From the NCBI GenBank assembly GCA_023362775.1, contig JALMGJ010000060.1, positions 134,501-198,500 on the forward strand: a stretch of DNA of 64,000 nucleotides, in the 5' to 3' direction. Source of the stretch: Charina bottae. Its lineage: Eukaryota > Chordata > Lepidosauria > Squamata > Charinaidae. Within the stretch, counting starts at the first letter, position 1. Each line of letters begins with the position of its first letter. The notes beneath the pieces were generated by a model, which saw only the letters and a list, made by a program, of their open reading frames with translations, searched no databases and was not told the origin of the DNA. Positions 33,611-47,979 of the stretch are shown in pieces. Made by a program: the position numbers and the translations under genes.

Positions 33611-35548
33611 CTCTTCATGGGAAGAAAACATTTGGGAAATAGGGAGACAGACTGAAATCAATTAACTTAAGACTGGTCATTGGCAAATTTGTCTGTATTC
33701 CTTCCCTGCCACTTAGATTGCAGTGATGCTGAACTAGGGCTTGCTTGTGCTCAGGAGTTGGGTGTGGTGAGGGAATAGGAAAAGCCAATAGGAGGAGAGA
33801 CCATTCACAAGACCCAGCATTGCAAGGCAGGGGTCAAGGGGTGGGCAGTGAGGAGCACCACTCCCATTACTCTGCTTTCAGATAAACTGGCCAGAAACAG
33901 AAAAACACCAACCCAGCCCTCAAAATGAACTGATGTCATGTGGACCAGGCACTCCAGAATGACAGGTGGAGGGGAGACAAAAGTCAGATGTTGCTACGTA
34001 CACCTGCAGATGGCAACCTCAGTGACACATCTTAATGCCCTGGTTTGACTTTATAATCCGGGATGGCTATAGGACTCTCCTGAGCAGGATGAAGTGAAAA
34101 AAAACTTCCACTTAATCCTTGCTTGGCTGTTAGGCTCCTTCTGAGCTCCGATTTACTCTGTATCACTGCATTTTTATGCTCCTTGATTTTGGGTTGTTCC
34201 TGCCTCCTATATTCCTTCAGCTCCTATATTCCCTCATTCCTGTCTTCTTATAGAGCTCCATAGTTCCTGGATAACTTCAGTTCGTTCTCCATGACCTAAC
34301 CCTGACACACAGCTTCTTTGAGAATTTGTAAGATTCACCATATATATATCTTGATCTTCTCTCCTACCCCTGCTGGCCTCCAGGCACTTTGAACAAACCT
34401 TGCTTTTCTCAAACTAATATATTTCCATGTCCTTCTATCTCTTTTCCAGTCATCCTTTCTTTTAAAAAGGTTCCTCACCTATTAGAAATTTGGGGAGCCT
34501 TTCTCTTAACTGGATTTCAGATGCTTTTGTGCCTAAACACATGCTTGTATGTTTGTACGTATGTGTGTGTGTGATGCACCCACATACTGTATGTATGCAT
34601 GCATACATGCGCGCGCACATGTATGCACATACAAAATGCATATATTCAAGAAATCTGAGTCTTATGAAGAACTTTGTAAATATCTTCTCAGTATTATACA
34701 TACTTGTTTGTTGCTTATATGATTATTTACAAAACAACATCAAAACTGTCAGTTCTATTGCTCAAAGTAATAAATAGAGGTCAGATAATGTCAGTGTTCC
34801 TTATAACAACAATAAGTTGAGGAGGATAACAAAACAATAAATAAGAGAGTTTTTTTTAAAAAAAAAACAGAAATAGTTGTTGATGGTTATTTAGAGTATT
34901 CCTCGCTTAAGCCTTGAGGAGAAGAAGGAATAAGAAGAGGGGAAGTTGCATTCATTTCAACAGCCTCCTTCTTTCTGGAAAAGAAAATTGGCAGTGTTGT
35001 TGGGACCATGATTAGAAATTAAAGGGTTAAAACTCCTTCACTTTCCTCCTGCATACTAGAATACTAGCCTGGATCACATCAAACGCCTTCACTTTCCTCC
35101 CACATGCTAAAATACCAGTCTGGATCACATCCTCTTTTCTGGCAGCTGGTTAACTAACCTAGTTCCCAAGGAGAACCTTATGAGAAAAAACTTAAATAAT
35201 CTGACTCTTACATAAGGTAGTAAGGCTAATGTAGCAACCCTCTAAACCATATTTTCAATGCAGCCATAAACATGTAATAAGCTACCCACCTTAGATTCCA
35301 TCAAACCAGAACTTTTCATATTCTGTATTAAAATTTCAATTTCAGCAGATTTTTATCATGGCATTTTTCAGAAACTTTTCAATGAATCATCTCTTTTCTG
35401 TACCTTTGGCTTTATAAAGAATTGTTTAGGGAAATTAATAATTCTCTAACTACAGTCTAATCATTGATATGTATGTATGGATGCTCTGCTAAACTTCATT
35501 TCAATCTACTGACAATTCAGTCTCAATTGCAGATAGATAGATAGATAA

Positions 35549-35602
<54 letters not shown>

Positions 35603-36120
35603 GATAGATGATAGATGATAGATGATAGATGATAGATAGATATAGATGATAGATTGATGATAGATAGTTAATTTGTATGGGACCAGGAATTAATGTGAAT
35701 TATTACATCTTAAAGGACCCCTACCTATATCAGATTTATCACTGTTGACTGCGCATCAGCCTTAATAAATTGCACTCTCAAGCATTCTTTACGTCCTTGG
35801 TAATATACATCATTTCAGCTGCACTGCATTGATTAGAAAAGAAACACAAGAACATGATAGACTGCAGATATAATTATGGAATGCATAAAATAGTGTAAAA
35901 CATCCATGAATATTAAAAATGAGGAGGTGAATCCCCTACTATCCTGATTATATGTCACAGAAGGTTCTCAGATGTCAACCTGAGATATGTATGTGCACAA
36001 CCAAGTTACCAAACTATATCTCAGGCTGAAAGAAATCTTATGTTTTTGTTTTCAAAATCTGGAGACTTCTACTCTCAAGTGTCTCTCCTCTCTTCACTCC
36101 TTTTTAACATGAAACAGTCA
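33611..36120. other. Non-coding stretch with simple repeats
   Basis: It contains an alternating purine-pyrimidine tract (34555-34640, GT/GC/CA-rich), a diverged tandem duplication of about 55 bp (35031-35138, units beginning CCTTCACTTTCCTCC), and a (GATA)n array at about 35532-35665. No gene recognised. Confidence 0.6.
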
Positions 36121-36124
36121 TCTG

Positions 36125-36420
36125 TTAGAATAGGCTTCAGCATCATCAATATACTGATGATATCCAGTTGTACATCTTGTTCATAGGCCAACAGGTATAT
36201 GGTAGAAGTACTGACCCAGTGCCTAGATGGGGAGGAACTAACTCTGACTGAATCGTTCCAGTGGAGTGGCTTTAGGTTTGTGAACCTAAAAATTTTAGAG
36301 AAATTTCATCTCTGATTCTGAATGGGATTACATTCCCCCACTCAGAGATGATTCACAATCTGGGAGTTCTCCTAGATTTACATATTCTGGCACACAGTTC
36401 CAAATTCCACACAAACCAGG
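36125..36420 (+). mobile_element. Old L2 reverse-transcriptase fragment
   Basis: CATCATCAATATACTGATGATATCCAG corresponds to the YADD-box region read in the plus direction, followed by a degraded thumb segment ending in GGGAGTTCTCCTAGATT. Heavily decayed. Confidence 0.55.
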
Positions 36421-39400
36421 AATGGTTTAAGATTTTTTTAAAAATCCAAATGGATCCACCATAAACACTAGGAGTAAGAAAGTCCATCTAGTATTTATTT
36501 TTCTTGGGGGTAGTTGGGAACACAAGTCCCTTTTGAAGATAGGTAAGATGCTGGGTTCTTTTCCTTTTTTCCTTCACAATAAAAATGGTCTACATGCTCT
36601 GTGCAATTCTTCTGAGTCTGATTTGTAGCATTTCCTGCTACAAATTCTCATTTGTAGCATTTCCCGAATGGAACATGTAGGGCAATTTTGTTATAAAAAG
36701 AAACAAGGAAATAAGAGACCTGGTTACCTCATTTTGAAAAATATAACCTCCTCTCTCTGTATACAGACCAGTCCATTTATACCCAAATATTTTATTTTTA
36801 AAATTTGGACATAAATCTGTCAGCATGGAAATCTGCCTACCAGAGCTAGTAAAAAAGTTTGTATTATACTGTGTTCTTCGTGTTCCTCCAAAATTGTGTG
36901 AATGCATTGTATGTTGGGGAATGTAGGAGTAAAGAGGAATCTGTGAAAATCTCTCCTCTTTTCTCTAGTGAGAATGCTCCCTGGGGCATCTGTGAGGGGA
37001 TCAAAAAAAGTAAAAATGGCAGCCATGACTGCATGATGAAAGCCCCACCCCCTTTTACACGTCATGACCTGTATAAATGAGGTAGGGCTTCAATCACATG
37101 GTCAGATTTGCCATCTTGACTTTTTTTAACAACCTTCACTGATGCCCCTAGAAAGTCTATTAGATTTCAATTCCCTCTGCCAAAGATCCATCTGGATCCA
37201 TCTATTTATAGTAATATTCTGAAATAGTATTTGAGCACAATCACAATATAACATTTAAAAGAATGAGAAAGACTGAGTGATAGTATTCTGGGTATACAAG
37301 TTATTAATATTATGATTATTTATCAAAATATGGTGGATTTCATTAATATATTTTAATGCAAATCTATACTTCCTCAAGATTTTCCAAAATGGCTGTGTGT
37401 GAGCTACTAAGCCATGGAATCGTCATCAAACTATGGTTTGATGAAGAACAATGACTTAACACACACCCGCACACATATACAGACAGACAAATACAATGTA
37501 TCAAGCCAGCAGTGATGATAATTGAGAATTTTTTTCACATAACACCAAAAACCCATTATAGCCTTCCTACAGTATATGTGACATTTGTGATCTGTAAGAA
37601 AAGTGAGTATTTCACTGGACTATCATGTGAAATATGGCAACTGTTGTTTTACTTTTTTATGCTCTCAAGAATACTACCCAACAAAAACCTTAAGATCTTG
37701 TTTATCTTAAAACTCTCTTCTTTATATAAATTAAGTCAACTTCCAGCTCAGCTCTTGAAAGGGTTTCTGGTTATTGTAATCCCAGTGAGAATTTTCCTGC
37801 CTGTGAAGTCAATAAGTCATCTAACAAATCACTTTGATGAACATTCACAAGCTCAGAGGGATCAGTTCTCACAAATGTTTTGTTAAAGATGGCAATGCAA
37901 TTACCATGTCATTATTTTGCCATTTTTAAAAAAAGTTATACTCTCCATGGCATTTTTTTTAAATAGGCTGAAGAGAGTAACAAAATGAAGGAGCCAATTA
38001 TATATGTATATCATGACAAGGTAATAAAGTTACTGTTCTTAATAACAAATATAGAAGGCAGAACTGTCCATTTATAGATATTATCTTTTTTGAAAATACA
38101 TCTCTGTTTTAAATTTAAAAAAATTAAAAAGCACTTGTAGTTATCTTCCTCAAGAGTCAAAATCCAGGGAAACTTTTCAAGTCCTAAAATAGTGTTTGAT
38201 AACTTTTATGTACTAGATGGAAAGGAATAAAAGATATAAATATGGATGAGACAGAAGAGTTCCTGATCAGTCAAAGGACAAGTTAAGAAATTACTGATAA
38301 TCTTGAGCACTATTTTGGAGGAAAAGGTTAAATATAAAAGAACAAATATTTTTTCTAGCATTTTTCAACTGTGTTAGACCAGTTGATCTGGCTTAATCAT
38401 GTAAGTAAGTAAGTAAGTAAGTAGTAAGTAAGTAAGTAAAAGGACTGTAAGGGTTAGAGGGTCAAAGCAGTTTGTTCATTTTTTCATGATTCCTTGCTAA
38501 TAAAGGTGCTGTGAGAATTCAGTTATAGATGTTTGAGAGGCCAAGACTCCAGCTGCAATTCTAAGAATATTTGCATCCTTCCAAATTTTGCAATGCATTT
38601 TGCTACTCAAAAAAAGGAAGAAAACAAAAAAGAAAATAAATGATGATAATATAGAGAGACCTGTATTAGAGAAATGACTTTTAAAGCTTAACTGAGAGAA
38701 AATTGGTCACAAAAATTTACTTATTAGTGCCAATTATTACAGAATAGTTATGAGTTATCATTTATACCTGTTTAAAAAAAATCAGAAACCAGTGCAGCAA
38801 TATGATGAGATGATGCTAGTCTCAGAGAAAAACCTGACACATGAGAAGCTAAGTACAATCGAAATTAATAGGACACTTTTCTGACCCCAGGGATAATGGC
38901 AAATGGCTGCAGCAATAAAAACTGCACCGAACCTTTGTATATGAAAAGCAACGATTAATGGAGGAAATCCTGTCACATAACTCTTCTCCACCCGAAATAT
39001 GTGGCTTAGGAAACAGAAGACACTTTTAAAAGGCTCCATGCCTGGTATAAAAAAATGTGGTCTGCTTTAGCTTTGGGGTCTGTGTGTAGAAGTAATTTGT
39101 CGAGACGTTACAGTGGGAGTAATGCTTATAATGCATCATCATCACCTTAACTCATACGTGTCACAATAGCAGATTATAAAGGGTAAGGTATGAGCTGGTA
39201 GCATAGGTACAATCTACGTGAAAAATGACTCCACTTAATCTCCACTAATGGAAATTTGGCTGATTTTCCAGCTACTGTGTCTGTGCGATAACGGTAAGAA
39301 GACTGTTGAAAAGGTTTCACAAACATTGGGAGGACTGTAGGCAAAATCTCTCTCTCACTGCATTTTCCATTTGTCCAGTACAGCTGGTATTGTTGAGCCC

Positions 39401-40985
39401 CAGAGCACTGTTTGCCTTGCAAGTTTATGTGCTGTTAGGGAAAAACAGCTTCTCCTTACAAAAAACACCACAGAGGGTAGAACTATATATTAGGATTCCG
39501 TTATCATTGGGGAATTGCCCTAACAGACTAGGTGCCTAGTCAAAGAAAGCTAAGTTTATAAAAGATTTCCATATGCATATCCATTAGCTACTGAAGATGC
39601 AGTTTTATGTATATGATTTAGAAGTTTACATTTAAAGACATGCATGCATTGGGTAACTTGGGCATTTCTTATCAGAGCATGCTACATGTATACTCTCCCT
39701 ACTCAACTAGTTCCAACTGGTATTGTGGATTAGGGGGTTGGTCTTACACCCTTGAGTTTAACTAGAGTTTATCTCTCTCTACAGACTGGGTTGGGTACCT
39801 TGCTCTATTCAAGAATGTATAATTACCCAAATACAATTGCTAAAAGTCTAAAACATGTGAATTTTCCCAATAATACAGAGAACTTGAGAAGCAAATTATT
39901 GGGTTTCATCATTGTGTGATGAATAACTTTGTGGGATTTAAGGTAGGAAGATTCTGGCCATGGTGATAACCATGCCCTCCTCCAAAAGAAAAGAGCGTCA
40001 ACCTTCTATGTCAGCAGTGGAAGAGATGTCATTGAGGTAAGTGAGAATGTGCAGAACTGTTCTCTAAAGTGGGAAGAGGGATTATTTCAAATTCAGAAAG
40101 GATTCATAGAAAGGAATCATGGATAGTTGAGGTCCTACCAGGTTAGAACAAGTTCAGCTGTAGCCTCTTCTGCCGGGGAGTCAATGAATAGGGTTGCAGG
40201 TAGGATGCTGGAAAACTATAATGGAAAGGATGCTAAGGAGCCCCAGTGCTTTCACTTCCTGGCAGAGGATGGGGCTGTAGGAAGAGCAGCACACTGTGTG
40301 GCATGATTAATTTGGGCTGCTGGAAAGAAAAGGACAGAAGGGGGGAAATGCATTATTGCCACAGTGACAGAGAGGGAAGCACACAATAGAACAGCGCAGG
40401 TAGTATCACTTGACTAGCAATGCCTTTGATGCTGCCCGTTTCAGCAGAAAAGGAACGGGCGGAGCATTTAGAGTTCTCATCTTTCAGCAAATCAGGGTGA
40501 AGAGTAAGGGAGATGACCTTGAGGGAGATAGGCAAGATCTGTTACCAAAGTGTCAAGAGGAAAACAAGTCCAAAACAAGCAGCAAGTATGCAGAAGCAGC
40601 TCAGACAGACCTCCCTAATTCACATGGGTATAAGAAGGGGAGAAGGAACAGCACAATCAAACTTGCAAGATTCTGTTATTATAACCACTCTCAATATAAG
40701 TAGCCTTAGCCTTCCTGTGGCATTGATTCCTGGTCTGGTCTACCTGCTGGGACTGACAGAGTTCATTGGAGTTCGGAGACTAATAAATTTGAATAAATAA
40801 ATAAATGTTGCTGAGAGCTGTAGAGCAAAGGACTGTTGATCAATGATGAGTCTATGATGGCTCCTACAGTTGATGGGCTAGTCAGAGGAGCTGTGGATGG
40901 AAAGTGAAGGTTACCCACTACCCCTTTGCTGTATTCTACTAATTTATTTTTAATTTTATTTATTTATTTATTTCCTGTATTCAAG
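36421..40985. other. Non-coding stretch, nothing firmly recognised
   Basis: Only weak features: a GTAA microsatellite at 38400-38438, a small hairpin TTTGTAGC..GCTACAAA near 36625, and short frames without motifs. No exon, RNA gene or transposon end seen. Confidence 0.4.
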
Positions 40986-41301
40986 TAATGACTTATTACA
41001 GCAGAAAAGGCAATGAAAACAATTACTCCACAAGAAGAAAAGGGAAGCAGTCGGGACCTTCTGGCAACACTTGGTAGTTTCAGCTCAAGCTTGGAACACC
41101 ACTTTACTATTTCAACATCTATAATTCCAGATGGTGTTTGGGGGGCATCCATTCATTCTTTATATGGACAAAGGCAGCCTTGTTCAACCAATTTGAATTA
41201 GAAGCTGAAACGCATCCTTACCGGCCCCCAGTAACATGCACAGAAATCAATCTCTTGATCAACCAACTCAAGCCAAGAAAAGCACCAGGGAATGACCGTT
41301 T

Positions 41302-42310
<1,009 letters not shown>

Positions 42311-42436
42311 GTTGGCAAGCGCTGGAGCTAGTGCGGGAACTCACTCCGCATGCAGGGCTAGGGATTCGAACCTCCAAACTTGCAATCTTCCGATCGACAA
42401 GCCTGGCGTCTTACCCGCTGAGCCACCACACCCCTT
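42311..42436 (-). mobile_element. SINE fragment, tRNA head only
   Basis: Reverse-oriented head with GGGATTCGAACCTCC (B box) and GCTGAGCCACCACACCCC (A box end). The body and BovB-like tail are missing, so the copy is 3'-truncated or was cut by rearrangement. Confidence 0.8.
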
Positions 42437-42880
42437 TATATCTACTAATTATTATATACACCAAATTATATCTACTAATTATTGCCCCATCAGTCTATCA
42501 AGTATTATGAACAAATTATATCCTAAACTTTTAAACACAAAATTATTGGACAGGATGGAATATGAATGAATTTTGGCAGAAGAAGAAGCTGGTTTTAGGG
42601 TTAATCATTCCCCTCTTCATCACAAATTTGTATTACAACACTTAGTAGAGAAGCATAGAGCTAAACCCAGCTCAGTGCTCTATGCAGCTTTTATCAACTT
42701 TAAATCTGCATTTGATTCAATATCTAGAGTTAAACTGTGGGATAAACACAGTACATCCACAATAGATAGACCATTATTACTACTGAGTTGCATGAAAACT
42801 CGTGTGTAAAAAAATTATTTACTTTACAAGGCCATCTCACAAAAGCAATCCCCTCAGTGAGAGGAGTCAGATAGGGCTGT

Positions 42881-43433
42881 GCGAGAAGAGTCCCCCTTTT
42901 GAGGGGAGATGGGCGGTGATAGAAATTGGAAAAATAAATAAATAAATAAATAAATAAATAAAATGCACAGAGATGGAAAGATTCAACACTACCCGCTAAG
43001 GAGGAATGAAATTGACAGATCTTGCTGGGAAGGATAAATTAACTGCTTTAATTAGAGAAAAGAACTATCTACATTTATTGGTGACTGGAAAACTTTTATG
43101 GACTGCATAAAAATGAAAAAAATGAACCTGTGATTTAGGGCTTTGATGATTAGACAGGATACATTATAGAAAGAAGAGTATTATGATGTAATTTTAGAGA
43201 GACAGGTTAAAATATAATTGTACTTATAACTGCTGTGAAGAATATCGGAAGCCACTTCTTTGTATCTTTTTTCTTTCTTTTCTATTTTTCTTCAACTTTT
43301 TTTCTTTTCTTGCACTTTTTGCTTTCTCTTTGCTTTCTTTTTTCCCCTTTTTCTCTCTTACTTTATATTAGTTTGTATTAATTTTTATCTTCTTTTTCAA
43401 AAGTTTCAATAACAATCATATTAAAGAGAGAGC
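42881..43433 (+). mobile_element. L2 3' tail scrap plus L1-like 3' end, inserted in the host LINE
   Basis: The left part is an L2 3' hairpin (GAGGGGAGATGGGCGGTGATA) with an AAATA tail. The right part (about 42964-43433) reads TTAGAGAAAAGAACTATC and TTGGTGACTGGAAAACTTTT, then a pyrimidine-rich 3' UTR, which looks L1-like. A 22-bp direct repeat with two mismatches, beginning GAGAGGAGTCAGA, flanks the whole block (42859-42880 and 43434-43455) and restores the host RT motif when joined. Confidence 0.55.
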
Positions 43434-44371
43434 GAGAGGAGTCAGACAGGCCTGTATTCTAGCTCCATCATTATTCAATCTTTATACAAATTCCCTGGTG
43501 GCCTACCAGAACACTTCTGACTTTTTTTCCACCAAAGTTAGACACAGACATATCTCAATGCTACTTTATTGTGGACAATGCAGTCCTCCTGTCCCAGAAT
43601 CAAATTGGCTTAAAACATGTACTAAGCTCATTTGCCACTCATTGAACAGACAATGAATTAACAATAAATGATGAAAAGACAAAAATATTGGTATTTGCTA
43701 AGTGCCCTGGAACCCACATGTGGCAGTTAAACTTAAGTTAAGTTAAGTTAAGTTAAGTTTAAGTTTTCAGACACCTTGGAATTGTCTTCCAGGTTTCATG
43801 TGGGAGAAATGTATATCTGGATTATGTAGCTCAGAATGCCCAAAGATCAGCCTCAGGAATGGAAATTTTTTAGAGAACAAGAGGTGCCTTATTTATTCCA
43901 GATGCTCTAAAGCTATTTACAGCCAAAGCATGTGCCCAGTTTCTGTATGGTGCACAGCTTGGTCCTCATGACAATTATTCAAAATTAGAAATTGTGCAAT
44001 CCAAATTCTTAAGAAATATCCTCCAAGTACCACTCTGTGTCTCTAATGCAAAATGGGATCAATTAAAATTGAATAAAAAATCTGGCTAACCTTCTTCATG
44101 TATTGGCTAAAGTTATTATTTTTTCATCGGATTGACCCCCCCACACACACACACACTAGCAGACAATTTTAGTGCTTGATATCTCCTAGACAAATAGCAC
44201 TTCTATGGCTTTTTGCAAGAGGCTTGCCTCCCTTTGGGATATGAATAGGGCAAGAGAATTCTGACACAACGCATTCTGGATGTGGACAGACAAGAGCAGT
44301 CTCTACTGCCCAGGAATGTTTTCCTGAGCAGTCAATCTTATATTTTCAGACCAATGAAATTCTTAAACTAT

Positions 44372-44425
44372 ATCACAGCCAGCTGGGTGACTTTGCGCCA
44401 GTCACTCTCTCTCAGCGCACAATGT
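44372..44425 (+). mobile_element. SINE head scrap
   Basis: CCAGCTGGGTGACTTTG and CAGTCACTCTCTCTCAGC match the body of the SINE family seen at 58 and 63.9 kb. Confidence 0.6.
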
Positions 44426-44926
44426 CCGGCTTGGGTGACAAGCCGGTCGGTCAATTCCTGTCGCAACCAACGCATCAACATTTGGTTGATCTGAAAAAGC
44501 AGACTCTGCACCTGCAGGAAAAATGCTAGGAAGAAAAAAATCACATTATCTAAGCTGAGAACATCCTTAACCTAACTCAGTATAATGCTCTCCCTTCAGC
44601 TATTTTGGAAAACACATACAAAAAAATTCCATGTGATATAGGTGCCATTGAATCTATTACCCATATTTTAATGTTGTTTTTATACAGATATTAGAATCCA
44701 GTTTATTTCCCCTTATCTGGTAAAATACCCAAGTCATGATGATATCTTCCACATGCAAACTCTTCTTTCAGATCAAAGGGACTCTGTCTCCTTGGATGTT
44801 GCCAACTTCTCTTATGCTGCCAGCAAGATAAGATCCAAGCTGACTAATTCCCACATTCCCTAACGTAGTACAACTGTGGCTAACTTTTGAACAACACTGA
44901 ATAAATGTATAGGTAGATAGATGTAA

Positions 44927-45262
44927 GGGGTGTGGTGGCTCAGCGGGTAAGACGCCAGGCTTGTTGATCGGAAGATCGCAAGTTCAGAGGTTCGAATCCC
45001 TAGTCCCGCGTGACGGAGTGAGCTCCCGCACTAGCCCCAGCTCTTGCCAACCTAGCAATTCAAAAACATTCAAATGCAACTAGATTAATAGGTACCACTT
45101 TGGTGGGTAGGTAACAGCATTCTGCATGTGTCATGCTGGCCACATGACCATGGAAGCCTCTTCGGACAACGCTGGCTCTTTGGCTAACAAATGGAGATGA
45201 GCACCGGCCCCTAGAGTCGGACACGACTGCACAAATGTGTGGGGGGAACCTTTACCTTTTTT
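44927..45262 (+). mobile_element. tRNA-derived SINE with BovB-type 3' end
   Basis: GGGGTGTGGTGGCTCAGCGG head, GAGGTTCGAATCCC B box, GAGTCGGACACGACTG near the 3' end, ACCTTT tail. A complete copy of the same family as at 11.8, 24.4 and 29.9 kb. Confidence 0.9.
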
Positions 45263-45433
45263 AGATAGCTGTTATTTTTTACCTACTTCTTGGAATTTTA
45301 GTTTTATGTATTACTTTTAGATAAATAACAATCTGTTTCTTATAAAGACAGTTTATACTGGTAATAATAGTGGTAATAACATTCTGTACTATCCATGCAG
45401 TTGCTAGGAGCCAAAAATGACTTAATGCCACAT

Positions 45434-45468
<35 letters not shown>

Positions 45469-47771
45469 CAAATCTTTTTAGCTTATGTTTTATATCTGGC
45501 CTTTCTTTTTTACTTTTAAACAGTTTGTTAATTGTTTTGCTCTATACTGGTCTTTGACCAAAATGAACTTTGAATTGAACTGAGGGTTACACACTGGACC
45601 ATAGGTCAAGGCTATGGATGGCTTTTCTTCAGCCTGTGTGAGGATGGAAGAGTGTGGATGCATTATCCTTGCCAAGAAACATCAGAGGGTACTTAAAAAG
45701 GGTAGCAGAACTTTCTTGTTTTCCAGCTTCTTTCTTTGCATCACAGTGGCAGACCTCCATTCAAATGTTGTTTGGGCAGCACCAAATAGAGGCCAACATT
45801 CAGGAAAACAGGCGAGGAAGTGAACACTGCGAGGAAGTGAAATAGCTGCCCCACCTTTCTGAGAGAGGGAATGATATCATACCACAGAGTACAGTTAATG
45901 ATTTGCAACATGTTGTGGAAAGTGAATGCAACACAGTTAACACAATATATGAAAAGGCAGGGTAATATCTGTGGTCCCCAAGTGCCACCTCCTCTGCAAT
46001 TACCAGAACAACAGAATCTTGAGTCCATGTTTGTTGTAATATGTAGATCAACAGAATCTCAAGCCCATTTTCACCCACAAACCACAATCAGTGAGACTTT
46101 CTCCTTATATGACAACATTGTACTTACAGGTCCAGCCAGTTTGGTCACCCTGCAGTGACCCACAGTTGCCACATCTGTGGAAACCAATGGTGCTACAGGG
46201 CAACCAGTGGCTGATCATTATGGTCTTTGAGAGATGGAAAAGGGCTGTCTTTAACCACCTGTTTTTCCCCAGACTGCAAGCTGTCAAGGCTCCCCCTACA
46301 TACTACCATGAGGTTAATGACAAGAGGATGCTAATATCACCCTTCTAGCTTTCCTGGATTTCAACATGCATTGGAACTCATCTTGATGCCAGTAGACTTC
46401 TGTCTGGGAAACCATTTTTCCACACTGGTGAATGACAGGAGGTACTAAATCAAATTAAAACAGAGATGGCCATAGTCATTGAGAGGGCCCCTAGTGGCCA
46501 AGAGGAGAAATGGAATTTTGATTCCACTGCTTTCAATTGCACAGAAACTGGCAATGAATTGCAGGGATGAGAGTGACTGGATGTTTGCCAGTGAAGTGCT
46601 AGTTATAATGTTAAAGAAGAGATTGTCCCATAGAAGGAAGGAAGGAGGGAAGGAGGGAAGGAAGGCAGGCATTATGGAGGTAGCCCCCATGAAATTTAAA
46701 TTGCCGATTTAAAGGCAGCATGGTGTGTTTGTGTCTGTGTGTAAATAAAGTAAAACAAACAAATAAGTAAATAAGAGAGAAGTACAGATTTCTGCCCACA
46801 GGGGTAGCAAGAAGGTGGATTAAGAGGGATAGGCAGGAATTGCAGCAAATAAGTTGCTTAATCAGCTTCCATGGTAGCCTGTACTCCAACCTCATGTTTT
46901 TCAAGGTGTTGCCAATCTATTTCAGTCTGGGCATGTTTTTCTGAAACTGGGTTAAAAAAGTTCCTCTGACCACAGGACAGGAGCAGCTTAAACAGTAAGT
47001 GCATATATGCCTCTAGACAGGGACAAAGATTCAAGCAACAGGTTCACAAAGAAACATAGATGCCTAGTGGATTGAGTCTAATCCATGTTTGTTCCTGTTG
47101 GGTGCCTTGCACCTGATTGCTTTGGATGTGTCTGGTGGGTTCTTTGAAGCCTACTACTTATGAAATGCAGTGTTTATTACTTTGCAGACAAAGCTATATA
47201 TGTTTGTGTGTGGAGGTTCGTATATTTACACATTATAATACTGATGATAGACAGACTGACAGACAGATGATACTTGTTGACCTGACTTAAGTTTTTAGAG
47301 GTTTCTGACCTCCTGCCAGACTCTCAGCTCCAAGAAAAGGATCTGCATATATAGTTGCACGTTCCATGGCCATAATGGCAGCCTAGCTCTTTGTCATGTT
47401 ACAGCAAGCCTGCCATCTGTAGATAAATCTCTCCCACACAAAGACATCAGGTCATGTAAACAGAACCTTTCTGTGCAGCTGGCTCAGCCCGTTAGGAAAT
47501 CCTCCATGCTACTGAAACTCTTATATACAAGATATTTGGAAACAGAAACAGAAAATTGGTATATTAAGGGAATGCTTTGTAGGAAGCTCTTGTTCAACAC
47601 TTCATTCATCCGACTCTTCATCCCTGCTCTCCACAACAGACAGTCATGAGTGGTCATGAACATATTTGGTCACAATGACCTGATTTTTTCTTGCTCCTTT
47701 TGGTGTCTGTGTGTGTGGGTGTGTGTGTGTATGTACTGTATGTGTATGTATGTATGTATGTATACACACAT

Positions 47772-47816
<45 letters not shown>

Positions 47817-47818
47817 TA
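45263..47818. other. Non-coding stretch with simple repeats
   Basis: (AATC)n at 45436-45470, a GGAA-rich run at 46630-46670, (GT)n then (GATA)n at 47700-47817. A segment at about 46870-47020 resembles one at 57545-57690 (shared CATGGTAGC start and GGAGCAGCTTAAA / AGAGCAGCTTAAA end), so it may be an old dispersed repeat. No gene seen. Confidence 0.5.
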
Positions 47819-47879
47819 GTTAGTATGGAAAGTCTTCAAGTTCCTCTAAACCTGATTAAACCTTTTCTACATATAAAAT

Positions 47880-47930
47880 CCCCTTCATGGATCACTGCCT
47901 TGTCGTGGCGAAGGGGCTTGCGTAACTCAA
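47880..47930 (+). ncRNA. HDV-like ribozyme candidate at BovB 5' end
   Basis: CCCCTTC (47880-47886) pairs with GAAGGGG (47910-47916). Inside, GCC (47897-47899) pairs with GGC (47907-47909) around loop TTGTCGT. TTG (47918-47920) can pair with CAA (47928-47930). The first P1 base is exactly the first base after the target-site duplication, as expected if self-cleavage defines the RNA 5' end. P2 is weak in this copy. Confidence 0.55.
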
Positions 47931-47979
47931 TGAAGTCAGGTCAAGAAGAACAGGTCATGATGGAGAGTTCTGACAAAAC

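Noticed and set aside
38782..39539. Overlapping short frames as possible host exons
   Set aside because: No domain or credible splice-site pairing was seen; without comparative data they cannot be separated from chance frames.
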